From positions 1 to 64,000 of the forward strand of contig DBFWLO010000020.1 in assembly GCA_048465415.1 (NCBI GenBank): 64,000 nt of DNA, in the 5' to 3' direction. Below are positions 18,190 through 26,741 of the stretch, piece after piece. The notes under the pieces are model-generated. The model was not told the origin of the DNA, made no database searches, and worked only from the letters and a program-made list of their open reading frames with translations. The position numbers and the translations under genes are program-made. The stretch is from Scatosoma sp048465415. GTDB lineage: Bacteria > Bacillota > Clostridia > Christensenellales > Borkfalkiaceae. Position 1 is the first letter of the stretch; every line of letters starts with the position of its first letter.

Positions 18190-20082
18190 ATGAGCGAAAC
18201 GGACATCAATTTTCCTTTACATCTTTTTCATCACGGGACAAACTTCAAGACTTATGAGACGATGGGGGCTCATCCCGCCACGAGAAAAAGAAAACGCGGC
18301 TATATCTTCCGCGTTTGGGCTCCGCACGCCAAAAGCGTAGCGGTGGTAGGCGACTTCAACAACTGGGACAAAGGTTCCCATATCATGACCAAGCTCATCG
18401 ATAACGAGACGTATGAGCTGTTCATCGCGGGAGTAAAGGAATACGATAACTATAAATATTGTATAGAGACGCAAGACGGACGTTTTCTTTTCAAGGCGGA
18501 TCCGTACGCGTTTCATGCCGAAACGCCCGGTCCGGGTTCTCCGAACGCCTCCAAACTTTACGATTTATCCGGCTTTATATGGTCGGATAAGGAATATTCG
18601 GACAAGCTCGGGCATAAAAATATTTATGCTTCGCCCGTAAATATCTATGAAGTAAATCTGCTTTCCTGGAAGCTCCATGACGACGGCACGCCTTACACCT
18701 ATCGCGAGCTTGCGAAAGATCTCGTGGAATACGTCAGGGCAATGGGGTATACGCATGTGGAATTTATGCCCGTCACGGAATATCCGTACGACGGTTCCTG
18801 GGGGTATCAGGTGACGGGCTATTACGCCGTCACTTCCCGGTTAGGCACGCCGCACGACTTCATGTACCTGGTCAACGCCTTTCATAAGGCGGGAATCGGC
18901 GTGATTCTCGACTGGGTTCCCGCGCATTTCCCGAAAGACGAATTCGGGCTTTACGAGTTCGACGGAGAGCCGCTTTACGAGCCGTCTCAATGGGACAGAA
19001 AAGAAAATCGCGGCTGGGGAACGCGGAAATTCGACTACGGCCGGGAAGAAGTCATGTCTTTTCTGATTTCCGACGCTATTTTCTTCTTCGATAAATATCA
19101 TATCGACGGCCTGCGCGTAGACGCGGTAGCGTCTATGCTCTATCTCGATTACGACAAACGTCCGGGCGAATGGGTGCCGAATATCTACGGCGACAATAAA
19201 AACCTGGAAGCCGTGGCGTTTTTGCGCCGTCTCAACGAAGCCGTATTCGGTTATTTCCCGCACGCTCTGATGATCGCGGAAGAATCCACGGCCTGGCCGC
19301 TCATTACCCGTCCCACGGACGCGGGAGGGCTCGGCTTCAATTTTAAATGGAATATGGGCTGGATGAACGACGTGCTTTCCTATCTTTCGACCGATCCCAT
19401 TTATCGGCAGTATAATCATAATAAACTCACGTTTTCCATGATGTACGCCTTTTCCGAAAACTATATTCTTCCCATTTCCCACGACGAAGTGGTCCACGGC
19501 AAAGCGTCGCTGATCAGTAAGATGCCCGGCGCGTACGAAGATAAATTTGCGGGCGTCCGTTGTTTCATGGGTTATATGATGTCGCACCCGGGCAAAAAAC
19601 TCAATTTCATGGGCTCCGAGTTCGGTCAGTTCAAGGAATGGGATTACAGTGAAGGGGTGGAGTTTTTCCTTAAAAAATACCCCTTGCACGAGAAACTTTC
19701 CGGTGCCGTCCGCGATCTCAATCTTTTCTATCTCGAACATCCCGCTTTCTATGAAATAGAGGACTCCTGGGACGGCTTTGAATGGCTGGCGCCAAACGAC
19801 GCGGACAGAAACTTCATCGCGTACGTGCGCAAAGATAAGGCCGGGAACCGGATCGCCGTAGTCATCAATTTCTCGGGCGTCAATTTGCAGAATTATACGC
19901 TCGGGATCGATAAGGGCAAATATAAATTGATCTTCAATACCGATTCCGTCAAATACGGCGGAAGCGGTTCGCTGAAAAAGCGCGTTTTCACTACGACAAA
20001 GACGCCGAGTCACGGCAAAGAATATTCGATTCGTATCGATATTCCTAAGTTGACCTGCGTATATTTGACAAAAATAGACTGA
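18190..20082 (+). CDS. glgB: 1,4-alpha-glucan branching enzyme
   Basis: GlgB cuts linear alpha-1,4 chains and rejoins the piece through an alpha-1,6 bond, making glycogen branched. The ATG at 18190 follows AGGAG by 7 bases; an in-frame earlier start at 18100 lacks a site. The 630-residue protein has a CBM48 domain (about 40-130), then a GH13_9 barrel with DGLRVDAV (nucleophile D311), AEEST (acid/base E364) and HDEVVHGK (D432), with the same spacing as the E. coli enzyme, and a C-terminal beta domain. It is first in the order glgB-glgC-glgD-glgA, as in Bacillus, and is served by the promoter at 17977. Confidence 0.97.
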   Translation: MSETDINFPLHLFHHGTNFKTYETMGAHPATRKRKRGYIFRVWAPHAKSVAVVGDFNNWDKGSHIMTKLIDNETYELFIAGVKEYDNYKYCIETQDGRFLFKADPYAFHAETPGPGSPNASKLYDLSGFIWSDKEYSDKLGHKNIYASPVNIYEVNLLSWKLHDDGTPYTYRELAKDLVEYVRAMGYTHVEFMPVTEYPYDGSWGYQVTGYYAVTSRLGTPHDFMYLVNAFHKAGIGVILDWVPAHFPKDEFGLYEFDGEPLYEPSQWDRKENRGWGTRKFDYGREEVMSFLISDAIFFFDKYHIDGLRVDAVASMLYLDYDKRPGEWVPNIYGDNKNLEAVAFLRRLNEAVFGYFPHALMIAEESTAWPLITRPTDAGGLGFNFKWNMGWMNDVLSYLSTDPIYRQYNHNKLTFSMMYAFSENYILPISHDEVVHGKASLISKMPGAYEDKFAGVRCFMGYMMSHPGKKLNFMGSEFGQFKEWDYSEGVEFFLKKYPLHEKLSGAVRDLNLFYLEHPAFYEIEDSWDGFEWLAPNDADRNFIAYVRKDKAGNRIAVVINFSGVNLQNYTLGIDKGKYKLIFNTDSVKYGGSGSLKKRVFTTTKTPSHGKEYSIRIDIPKLTCVYLTKID

Positions 20083-20104
20083 GTACAGTTCAGGGGGTTT
20101 TATC

Positions 20105-21298
20105 ATGCAAAGAAAGAAGGAATGTGTCGCCATGCTCTTAGCCGGCGGACAAGGCAGCCGGCTGTTCGCCCTCACGAATAACATCGCCAAACCGGCGGTG
20201 GCGTTCGGGGCGAAGTACCGGATCATCGATTTTCCGTTATCCAACTGTATCAATTCGGGTATCGATACGGTAGGGGTGCTGACGCAGTATCAGCCGTTGA
20301 TTCTCAACGAATATATCGGCAACGGTCAGCCGTGGGATCTCGACAGAGCGTTCGGAGGCGTGCACATTCTCTCGCCTTATCAGGCCAAGTCCCGTTCCAC
20401 CTGGTACGAGGGCACAGCCAACGCCATTTATCAGAATATGCATTTCATGAAAATGTATAATCCCGCTTACGTGCTTATTTTGTCGGGCGATCACATTTAC
20501 AAAATGGACTATGCGGCGATGCTCAAAGCGCATATCGAGACGGGAGCGGACTGTACGATCGCGGCCATCGACGTGCCTTTGAACGAAGCGTCGAGATTCG
20601 GAATCCTCAACACCACTCCCGACGGTTCCATTTATCAGTTCGAGGAAAAGCCGAAAAATCCCAAGAGTACGCTCGCTTCGATGGGGATTTATATCTTCAC
20701 CGCCGCAAAATTGTTCAAATACCTCGAAGAAGACGAATCCAATCCCAATTCTTCTAAGGACTTCGGAAAAGACGTGCTTCCCGCCATGCTCAACGCGGGC
20801 GAAAAAATGTACTCCTATCTTTTCGAAGGTTACTGGAAAGACGTCGGCACCATCGCTTCGCTCTGGCAGGCAAATATGGATCTGCTCGGCGAACAGCCGG
20901 CGTTCGACGTCAACGATAAATCCTGGAAAATTCATTCGAGAAACCCGTTGGCTCCGCCCGAATATATCGGCGGCAGCGCCGTCGTGAAAAACTCGATGAT
21001 CGCTCTGGGCTGCGAGATCGAAGGCCGGGTGGAAAATTCCGTCCTCGGCAGCAATGTGGTCGTGGAAAAAGGCGCGGTCGTAAAAGACGCCGTCGTGCTC
21101 GCCAACAGCGTTATTCACGCGGACGCGGTCGTTTCCTATTCGATCATCGACGAAAACGTGACAGTCGGCAAAAATGCGGTGATCGGAGTCGAGAAGAACT
21201 CCAAAGCGGAGATCGTGGTGCTCGGCAGAGATATTGAAGTCGGCGACAAAGTCCAGGTCCTCAGCGGACAAAAAAACGAAAAAGACATTTTGGCATAA
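20105..21298 (+). CDS. glgC: Glucose-1-phosphate adenylyltransferase
   Basis: GlgC makes ADP-glucose from glucose-1-phosphate and ATP, the committed step of glycogen synthesis. The 397-residue protein has the nucleotide-binding LAGGQGSRL at 12-20, KPAVAFGAKYRIIDF, the catalytic Asp region LSGDHIYKMDY, and the sugar-binding EEKPKNPKS. A left-handed beta-helix fills the C-terminal third, with hexapeptide-like turns (SMIALGCEIEGRVENS). AGGGGG precedes the ATG, 22 bp after glgB. It is the catalytic partner of GlgD encoded next. Confidence 0.97.
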   Translation: MQRKKECVAMLLAGGQGSRLFALTNNIAKPAVAFGAKYRIIDFPLSNCINSGIDTVGVLTQYQPLILNEYIGNGQPWDLDRAFGGVHILSPYQAKSRSTWYEGTANAIYQNMHFMKMYNPAYVLILSGDHIYKMDYAAMLKAHIETGADCTIAAIDVPLNEASRFGILNTTPDGSIYQFEEKPKNPKSTLASMGIYIFTAAKLFKYLEEDESNPNSSKDFGKDVLPAMLNAGEKMYSYLFEGYWKDVGTIASLWQANMDLLGEQPAFDVNDKSWKIHSRNPLAPPEYIGGSAVVKNSMIALGCEIEGRVENSVLGSNVVVEKGAVVKDAVVLANSVIHADAVVSYSIIDENVTVGKNAVIGVEKNSKAEIVVLGRDIEVGDKVQVLSGQKNEKDILA

Positions 21299-21313
21299 AG
21301 GGGGAAATAAAAC

Positions 21314-22429
21314 ATGTCAGCATCGGCAGTCGGCGTTATCTTTTCAAACTTACACGAGGAAAATGTTCCCGAGCTCGTCCGCAGAAGGACTATGGCTTCC
21401 ATTCCGTTCGGCGGCAGATACCGTCTTATCGATTTCCCGCTCTCCAATATGGTCAATGCCGGCATCATGACCGTCGGACTCATGGCAAACAATAATTACC
21501 GCTCCCTGATCGATCATCTCGGCAGCGGCAAGGACTGGGATTTGGCGCGCAAAGACGGCGGCATCATACTTCTGCCTCCCTTTTCGGACGAAAGCGAAAA
21601 GCTCTATACGACACGATTGGAAGCGTTGACGGGTTTGACCAGCTTTCTCACCAGGAGACAGGAAAAATACGTAGTGTTCTCCGATTGCGACGGCGTCGCC
21701 AGAATGAATATCTCCGATATTCTTTCCTATCACGAAAACAAGAACGCCGACATTACTTTGGTAACGCATTATGAGGAAGTAGTCAAGACCGCGCATTACC
21801 TCTTGATCGGCTCGGACAAAGAGGGGCGGGTGAACGAAGTCAAGATCAGTCCCCGCATTAAGGGCAAAACGAAAGCGAACGTCTATGTCAACGTAATGGT
21901 ATTTAACCGCCAGTTCCTTCTCAATCTGGTCGAAGACGCCGTGACGCACGGCTATACCTGTTTTGAAAGCGACATCATCGCCAAACAGCTCGACAGCCTG
22001 AAAATCTATAACTACGAATTCGACGGTTATTACGCCGGAATCAGTTCGATGGCGGCATATTATAAACACAATATGGAGCTGCTCGACAAATCGGTTCGAG
22101 ACGAATTATTCGGCGCCCGCGACATCTATACCAAAGTCCGCGACAGCGCGCCCTCCAAATACGGAGAGGAAGCGATCGTCCGTAATTCCCTGGTCTCCGA
22201 CGGCTGCGAAATCGAAGGCATCGTCGAAAATTCCATTCTCTTCCGCGGCGTCAAAGTCGCAAAAGGGGCGGCCGTGAGAAATTCCATCATCATGCAGGAT
22301 ACGATCATCGGCACGAACGCCTCGCTGGACTGCGTGATCACCGATAAAAACGTTGCGATCGCAGACAGAAGAAAACTGAGCGGCTGCGAGCCTCTGCCTT
22401 ATTTCATTCAGAAAGGAACGATGCTTTAA
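21314..22429 (+). CDS. glgD: GlgD subunit of glucose-1-phosphate adenylyltransferase
   Basis: This 371-residue GlgC paralogue keeps the overall fold (PFGGRYRLIDFPLSN, VFNRQFLL, C-terminal beta-helix repeats) but lacks the AGGxGSRL nucleotide loop: the N-terminus reads VGVIFSNLHEENVPEL. This is typical of GlgD, which in Bacillus and other Firmicutes joins GlgC in a heterotetramer and raises its activity while being catalytically poor. It starts 15 bp after glgC behind GGGGG, so the two subunits should be made together. The C-terminal FFS-like end is short. The assignment rests on motif loss plus gene order. Confidence 0.93.
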   Translation: MSASAVGVIFSNLHEENVPELVRRRTMASIPFGGRYRLIDFPLSNMVNAGIMTVGLMANNNYRSLIDHLGSGKDWDLARKDGGIILLPPFSDESEKLYTTRLEALTGLTSFLTRRQEKYVVFSDCDGVARMNISDILSYHENKNADITLVTHYEEVVKTAHYLLIGSDKEGRVNEVKISPRIKGKTKANVYVNVMVFNRQFLLNLVEDAVTHGYTCFESDIIAKQLDSLKIYNYEFDGYYAGISSMAAYYKHNMELLDKSVRDELFGARDIYTKVRDSAPSKYGEEAIVRNSLVSDGCEIEGIVENSILFRGVKVAKGAAVRNSIIMQDTIIGTNASLDCVITDKNVAIADRRKLSGCEPLPYFIQKGTML

Positions 22430-22448
22430 TTCCAAGCCCCACAAAAGT

Positions 22449-22480
22449 TATGTCACACATATATACTTATGTATGACATA
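22449..22480 (+). repeat. Inverted repeat upstream of glgA, possible operator
   Basis: TATGTCA (22449-22455) and TGACATA (22474-22480) form a perfect 7-base dyad with an 18-base spacer. The right arm overlaps the -35 element of the candidate glgA promoter. No regulator is identified. Confidence 0.4.
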
Positions 22481-22500
22481 CATACAAGTTGTGTTATAAA
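22473..22500 (+). promoter_or_regulatory. Candidate internal promoter before glgA
   Basis: ATGACA (22473-22478) and TATAAA (22495-22500), 16 bp apart, precede the AGGAGG site of glgA. The 88-bp gap after glgD is wider than between the other glg genes. Confidence 0.45.
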
Positions 22501-22517
22501 ACACAGGAGGAAAAACC

Positions 22518-24119
22518 ATGTCCGAAAGTCAAACAACAAAAACCAAAGCGCCGGCAAAGAAAAGAGCGACGAAAAAATCTCCGATCGAGATCCTTACGGA
22601 AGAAGCAAACGCGGAAGGAAAGAAGGAAGCGAAAAAAAGCGTCGCCGTTCGTACGAAAGCGCCGAAGAGGGAAGAGATCGAGGTCGCCCCGAAAAGGAAA
22701 GTTCTTTTCGTAGCTTCCGAAGCGACGCCGTTCATTGCGACGGGCGGACTGGCCGAGGTGATCGGTTCTCTTTCTAAGGCGCTCGCCAAAGATCCCGCTT
22801 ACGACGTGCGCGTGGTATTGCCTTTATATTCGGATATAAAGACGGAATATCGCCGCAAGATGTCTTTTCTCGGCAATATTTTCGTACCGCTTTCCTGGCG
22901 GAATCAGTATTGCGGTATCTTTTCCTATGAAGAGGCGGGCGTGACTTTCTATTTTCTCGACAACGAATATTATTTCAAGCGTCCGGGCTGTTACGGCTAT
23001 TACGACGACGGGGAACGGTTCGCGTTTTTCTCGCGAAGCGTCATGGAAATACTGCCTTTTATCAAATTTTATCCCGACGTGCTCCATTGCCACGATTGGC
23101 AGACGGCGCTCTCGGTGCTCTATTTGAAGACTATTTATTGCTATCGCCCCGAATATCAGTTTATCCGCGCCCTGTTTACTATTCATAATATCGAATATCA
23201 AGGGAAATATTCGTTGGATATTCTCGAAGATCTGTTCGGTATTTCCAATAATTACCGTTACCTTTTGGAATACGAAGGCTGTCTGAATCTGATGAAAGGC
23301 GCGATCGAATGTGCGGAAAGATTTTCCACGGTCAGCCCGACTTACGCCGACGAGATCAAAAGCGCGGAATATGCGCACGGACTGGAAGAGATCATTCGTA
23401 AAAATTCCTTTAAACTTTCGGGGATACTCAACGGTATCGACACGGTTTCCTACGATCCCGCCGCGGATCCGTCGCTGTTTGCCAATTACGATGCGGAAAA
23501 TCTCTCGAATAAGGCAATCTGTAAAGCGGAACTGCAAAAGATGTTAGGCCTTCCCGTCAAACAGGTTCCCATAATCGCGATGATCTCCCGGCTCGTTTCC
23601 CATAAGGGGTTCGATCTTGTCAAAAAAGTGATCGAGGACGTTTTGAAAGACGACGTGCAGTTCGTTCTGCTGGGTACGGGAGACGCCGTTTACGAGAACT
23701 ATTTCAAAGATCTGGGCCGGAGATATACGGGGAAAGCGGTATCGGTGATCGCGTTCAACGCGGATCTTTCGAGAAAAATCTATTCGGGCGCGGACATTTT
23801 CCTCATGCCTTCCAAGAGCGAACCCTGCGGCCTGTCGCAGATGATCGCGTCCCGCTACGCGACGGTACCCGTCGTGCGGGAAACGGGCGGACTGTTCGAC
23901 AGTATCAAGCCTTACGGCGCCGGCGGCAACGGATTCACATTTGCGGCGTATAATCCGTATGATATGTTATATGTTCTCCGCGAAGCCGTAAACGTGTATA
24001 AAAACGCAGAGGCGTGGCAATCTTTAATGAAGAGAGCCGCAACCTCCGATTTTTCTTGGCAGCACTCGGCGGAAGAATATAAAAAGCTGTACGATGAGAC
24101 GCTGGCGTTAAAGAAGTAA
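22518..24119 (+). CDS. glgA: Glycogen synthase (GT5) with basic N-terminal tail
   Basis: GlgA transfers glucose from ADP-glucose to the growing alpha-1,4 chain. The GT5 domain begins at about 61 (KVLFVASEATPF) and shows PEYQ/FTIHNIEYQG, the second Rossmann half with ISRLVSHKGFDL and the donor-site PSKSEPCGLSQM. The usual KTGGL motif near the N-terminus reads ATGGL (74-78), a substitution of the donor-binding Lys. Before the enzyme domain lies a 60-residue Lys/Ala-rich tail (13 or more Lys) that standard GlgA lacks; AGGAGG six bases before the ATG and the absence of a site at the internal position support this longer start. The tail may bind nucleic acid, membrane or polymer, which is inference. 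Confidence 0.95.
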   Translation: MSESQTTKTKAPAKKRATKKSPIEILTEEANAEGKKEAKKSVAVRTKAPKREEIEVAPKRKVLFVASEATPFIATGGLAEVIGSLSKALAKDPAYDVRVVLPLYSDIKTEYRRKMSFLGNIFVPLSWRNQYCGIFSYEEAGVTFYFLDNEYYFKRPGCYGYYDDGERFAFFSRSVMEILPFIKFYPDVLHCHDWQTALSVLYLKTIYCYRPEYQFIRALFTIHNIEYQGKYSLDILEDLFGISNNYRYLLEYEGCLNLMKGAIECAERFSTVSPTYADEIKSAEYAHGLEEIIRKNSFKLSGILNGIDTVSYDPAADPSLFANYDAENLSNKAICKAELQKMLGLPVKQVPIIAMISRLVSHKGFDLVKKVIEDVLKDDVQFVLLGTGDAVYENYFKDLGRRYTGKAVSVIAFNADLSRKIYSGADIFLMPSKSEPCGLSQMIASRYATVPVVRETGGLFDSIKPYGAGGNGFTFAAYNPYDMLYVLREAVNVYKNAEAWQSLMKRAATSDFSWQHSAEEYKKLYDETLALKK

Positions 24120-24141
24120 GTATAGGTCGTGCGGTTACGGC

Positions 24142-24171
24142 TTGACAAACGAGATCTCCTTATGCTATAAT
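24142..24171 (+). promoter_or_regulatory. Strong sigma-A promoter of glgP
   Basis: TTGACA (24142-24147) and TATAAT (24166-24171), 18 bp apart, with a TGC extension before the -10. It lies just after glgA and allows the degradation genes to be expressed apart from synthesis. Confidence 0.88.
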
Positions 24172-24205
24172 ACAGCGTAACGAATCAGGAGCGAATAAAA
24201 CGGAT

Positions 24206-26635
24206 ATGAATAAAACTGAAATCACCGAACTCGACGCGAAAGAGCTGATCAAGGGGAAACTTTCCCGTTATTTCGGCGTAGCGCCTTCCGAAGCCACGCA
24301 GGAACAGCTCTATAAAGCGGTCGTGATGAGCGTGCGGGATATCATGCTCGAAAAGAGACAGAAATTCCACATCGAAACCAAGACCGCAAAAGCGAAACGG
24401 GTGTATTATCTGTGTATGGAGTTCTTAATGGGCCGGTCGTTGAAAAACAGCGTTTTCAACCTCGGCGTGGAAAAAGCGTTCGACGGCGCTTTAAAGCAAT
24501 ACGGCGTCGCTTTGCCCGACTTATATGAACTGGAACCGGACGCGGGCCTCGGAAACGGCGGCCTCGGCAGACTGGCGGCCTGTTTTCTCGACGCCTTGGC
24601 GACGGGGGACTATCCCGCGATGGGTTTTTCCATTCGTTACGAATACGGACTGTTCAAACAAAAGATCATCGAAGGCTGGCAGACGGAACTGCCCGACGTC
24701 TGGCTTCCCGGCGGCGAGGTCTGGCTGACGCAGAGGAGCGATAATATTTACACGGTAAAATTCGACGGCTATGTCGAAGAAAAATGGACGGAACACGGCC
24801 TGGAAACCGTCTATCGCAACGCTAAAGAAGTACAGGCCATCGCGTACGATATGATGGTTTCCGGTTACCACAGCAAAGCGGTTTCCGTACTGCGGCTCTG
24901 GAAAGCGAAAGGTATCCAGAATTTCGACATGAAACTCTTCTCGCAAGGCGATTACAGCGCGGTCATGCAGGAGGATAACGAAGCGGAGCTGATCTCCAAA
25001 GTTCTCTATCCCGCCGACAACCACGTAGAGGGGAAATCTCTGCGCTTGAAACAGCAATACTTTCTCGTTTCCGCGTCCTTGCAGAATATTCTGAACGACC
25101 ATAAACGAAGATACGGTTCTTTGACGCTTTTGCCGAAAATGGCTGCGATCCATTTGAACGATACACATCCCGCGCTGGCGATTCCCGAACTGATGCGCAT
25201 TCTCGTCGACGAAAATCGCATGAACTGGGAAGACGCCTGGGCAATCACGACCTCCGTGTGCGCCTACACCAACCATACGGTGTTGGCGGAAGCGCTGGAA
25301 ACGTGGCCGGAAGATCTCATCGCGAGAAAACTTCCGCGCATCTATTCGATTTTAAAGGAAATCAACCGCCGTTTCTGCGAAGACCTTTGGAAACGCTTCC
25401 CGGGAGACTGGAATAAAATTTCCCGCATGGCCATCATTTCTTATAACGTCGTAAAAATGGCCAATCTTTCCGTGTACGGTTCGCACCGCGTCAACGGAGT
25501 TTCCAATCTGCACAGCGAGATTATCAAAAAGAGCGTTTTCCGCGATTTCTACGATTATACGCCCCATAAATTCACCAACGTAACAAACGGTATCGCGCAC
25601 CGACGCTGGCTCAATCAATCCAATCCCGAGCTTTGCGGACTGCTCGACGAATGTATCGGCACCGGCTACGCAAAAGACGCGTCCAAACTTTCGGCTTTTC
25701 AAAAATTTGAAAACGACGACGGCGTTTTAAGGCGTCTGGACGAGATCAAAGCTCTCAAAAAGCAGCAATTTGCGGACTACGCTTATAAAAAACAGGGTGT
25801 AGTCATCGATCCGACGACGGTATTCGACGTACAGGCGAAACGTATGCACGAGTATAAGCGGCAGCTTCTCAATGTCATGCATATCATCACCGACTATCTG
25901 GCTTTGAAAGAAAATCCCGATCTGCCGATCCTGCCCAAAACGTATATCTTTGCGGCGAAAGCGGCCGCGGGATATTATATAGCCAAGAAGATCATCAAAC
26001 TCATTTGTTTCCTGTCCGAAGAGATCCGGCAGACGCCGAAGATCCGCGAAAAACTTAACGTCGTCTATATGGAAGACTATAACGTCACCATGTCCGAACT
26101 TTTGATGCCGGCTTCGGAAATTTCCGAGCAGATCTCCCTGGCGGGCAAAGAAGCGAGCGGCACGGGAAACATGAAATTCATGATCAACGGCGCGCTGACG
26201 GTGGGAACTTTGGACGGTGCGAACGTGGAAATGACGGAACGCGTCGGAACGGATAATATCTTTATTTTCGGGCTCAAAGCGGACGAAGTGACGGAGATTT
26301 GGCGCAACGGCTATTCTTCCAGCCTGTATTATAACCAGAATCCCACATTGAGAAAGGTGGTAGAATCCCTGATCGTCGGTTTCCGGGGCGAATCCTTCGC
26401 GGATATAGCCAATTATCTTTTGACCGGAGCGCCCGTTGCCGATCCCTATATGTGTATGGCCGATTACGAATCGTATCTCCATATCCAAAGCAAAGCGTCC
26501 GAGCTCTATGCCAACGACAAACGCAGCTGGAATCAGAAGGCGCTTCGCAATATTGCCGCCGCGGGATATTTTTCCGCCGACAGGAGCATTAAGGAATACG
26601 CCGATACGATCTGGGGCTTGAAGCCGCTTCATTGA
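24206..26635 (+). CDS. glgP: Glycogen/maltodextrin phosphorylase
   Basis: The 809-residue GT35 enzyme releases glucose-1-phosphate from chain ends of glycogen or maltodextrin. The pyridoxal phosphate lysine is K657 in EASGTGNMKFM, followed by NGALTVGTLDGANVEM. Other signatures are YYLCMEFLMGR, ELEPDAGLGNGGLGRLAACF and HLNDTHPALAIPELMR. Length fits bacterial GlgP. AGGAG lies 13 bases before the ATG, a long spacing, but no better start exists. It has its own promoter at 24142 and is followed by a terminator at 26660, so it can be transcribed alone. Confidence 0.97.
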   Translation: MNKTEITELDAKELIKGKLSRYFGVAPSEATQEQLYKAVVMSVRDIMLEKRQKFHIETKTAKAKRVYYLCMEFLMGRSLKNSVFNLGVEKAFDGALKQYGVALPDLYELEPDAGLGNGGLGRLAACFLDALATGDYPAMGFSIRYEYGLFKQKIIEGWQTELPDVWLPGGEVWLTQRSDNIYTVKFDGYVEEKWTEHGLETVYRNAKEVQAIAYDMMVSGYHSKAVSVLRLWKAKGIQNFDMKLFSQGDYSAVMQEDNEAELISKVLYPADNHVEGKSLRLKQQYFLVSASLQNILNDHKRRYGSLTLLPKMAAIHLNDTHPALAIPELMRILVDENRMNWEDAWAITTSVCAYTNHTVLAEALETWPEDLIARKLPRIYSILKEINRRFCEDLWKRFPGDWNKISRMAIISYNVVKMANLSVYGSHRVNGVSNLHSEIIKKSVFRDFYDYTPHKFTNVTNGIAHRRWLNQSNPELCGLLDECIGTGYAKDASKLSAFQKFENDDGVLRRLDEIKALKKQQFADYAYKKQGVVIDPTTVFDVQAKRMHEYKRQLLNVMHIITDYLALKENPDLPILPKTYIFAAKAAAGYYIAKKIIKLICFLSEEIRQTPKIREKLNVVYMEDYNVTMSELLMPASEISEQISLAGKEASGTGNMKFMINGALTVGTLDGANVEMTERVGTDNIFIFGLKADEVTEIWRNGYSSSLYYNQNPTLRKVVESLIVGFRGESFADIANYLLTGAPVADPYMCMADYESYLHIQSKASELYANDKRSWNQKALRNIAAAGYFSADRSIKEYADTIWGLKPLH

Positions 26636-26659
26636 ATTTCATAGAAACCAAGTTTTCTC

Positions 26660-26693
26660 AAAAAGCTGTAAAATCACTTTTACAGCTTTTTGT
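26660..26693 (+). terminator. Terminator after glgP
   Basis: A perfect 14-bp stem (26660-26673 with 26678-26691, loop TCAC) with a built-in T run. Confidence 0.82.
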
Positions 26694-26741
26694 CGGTATG
26701 GAAGTCTTTCTTCCGCAATAAAAGGCAGCAAGGTCAAACTT

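Noticed and set aside
18841..20253. 470-codon frame on the minus strand
   Set aside because: It runs antisense through glgB and the start of glgC, both fully supported by catalytic motifs.
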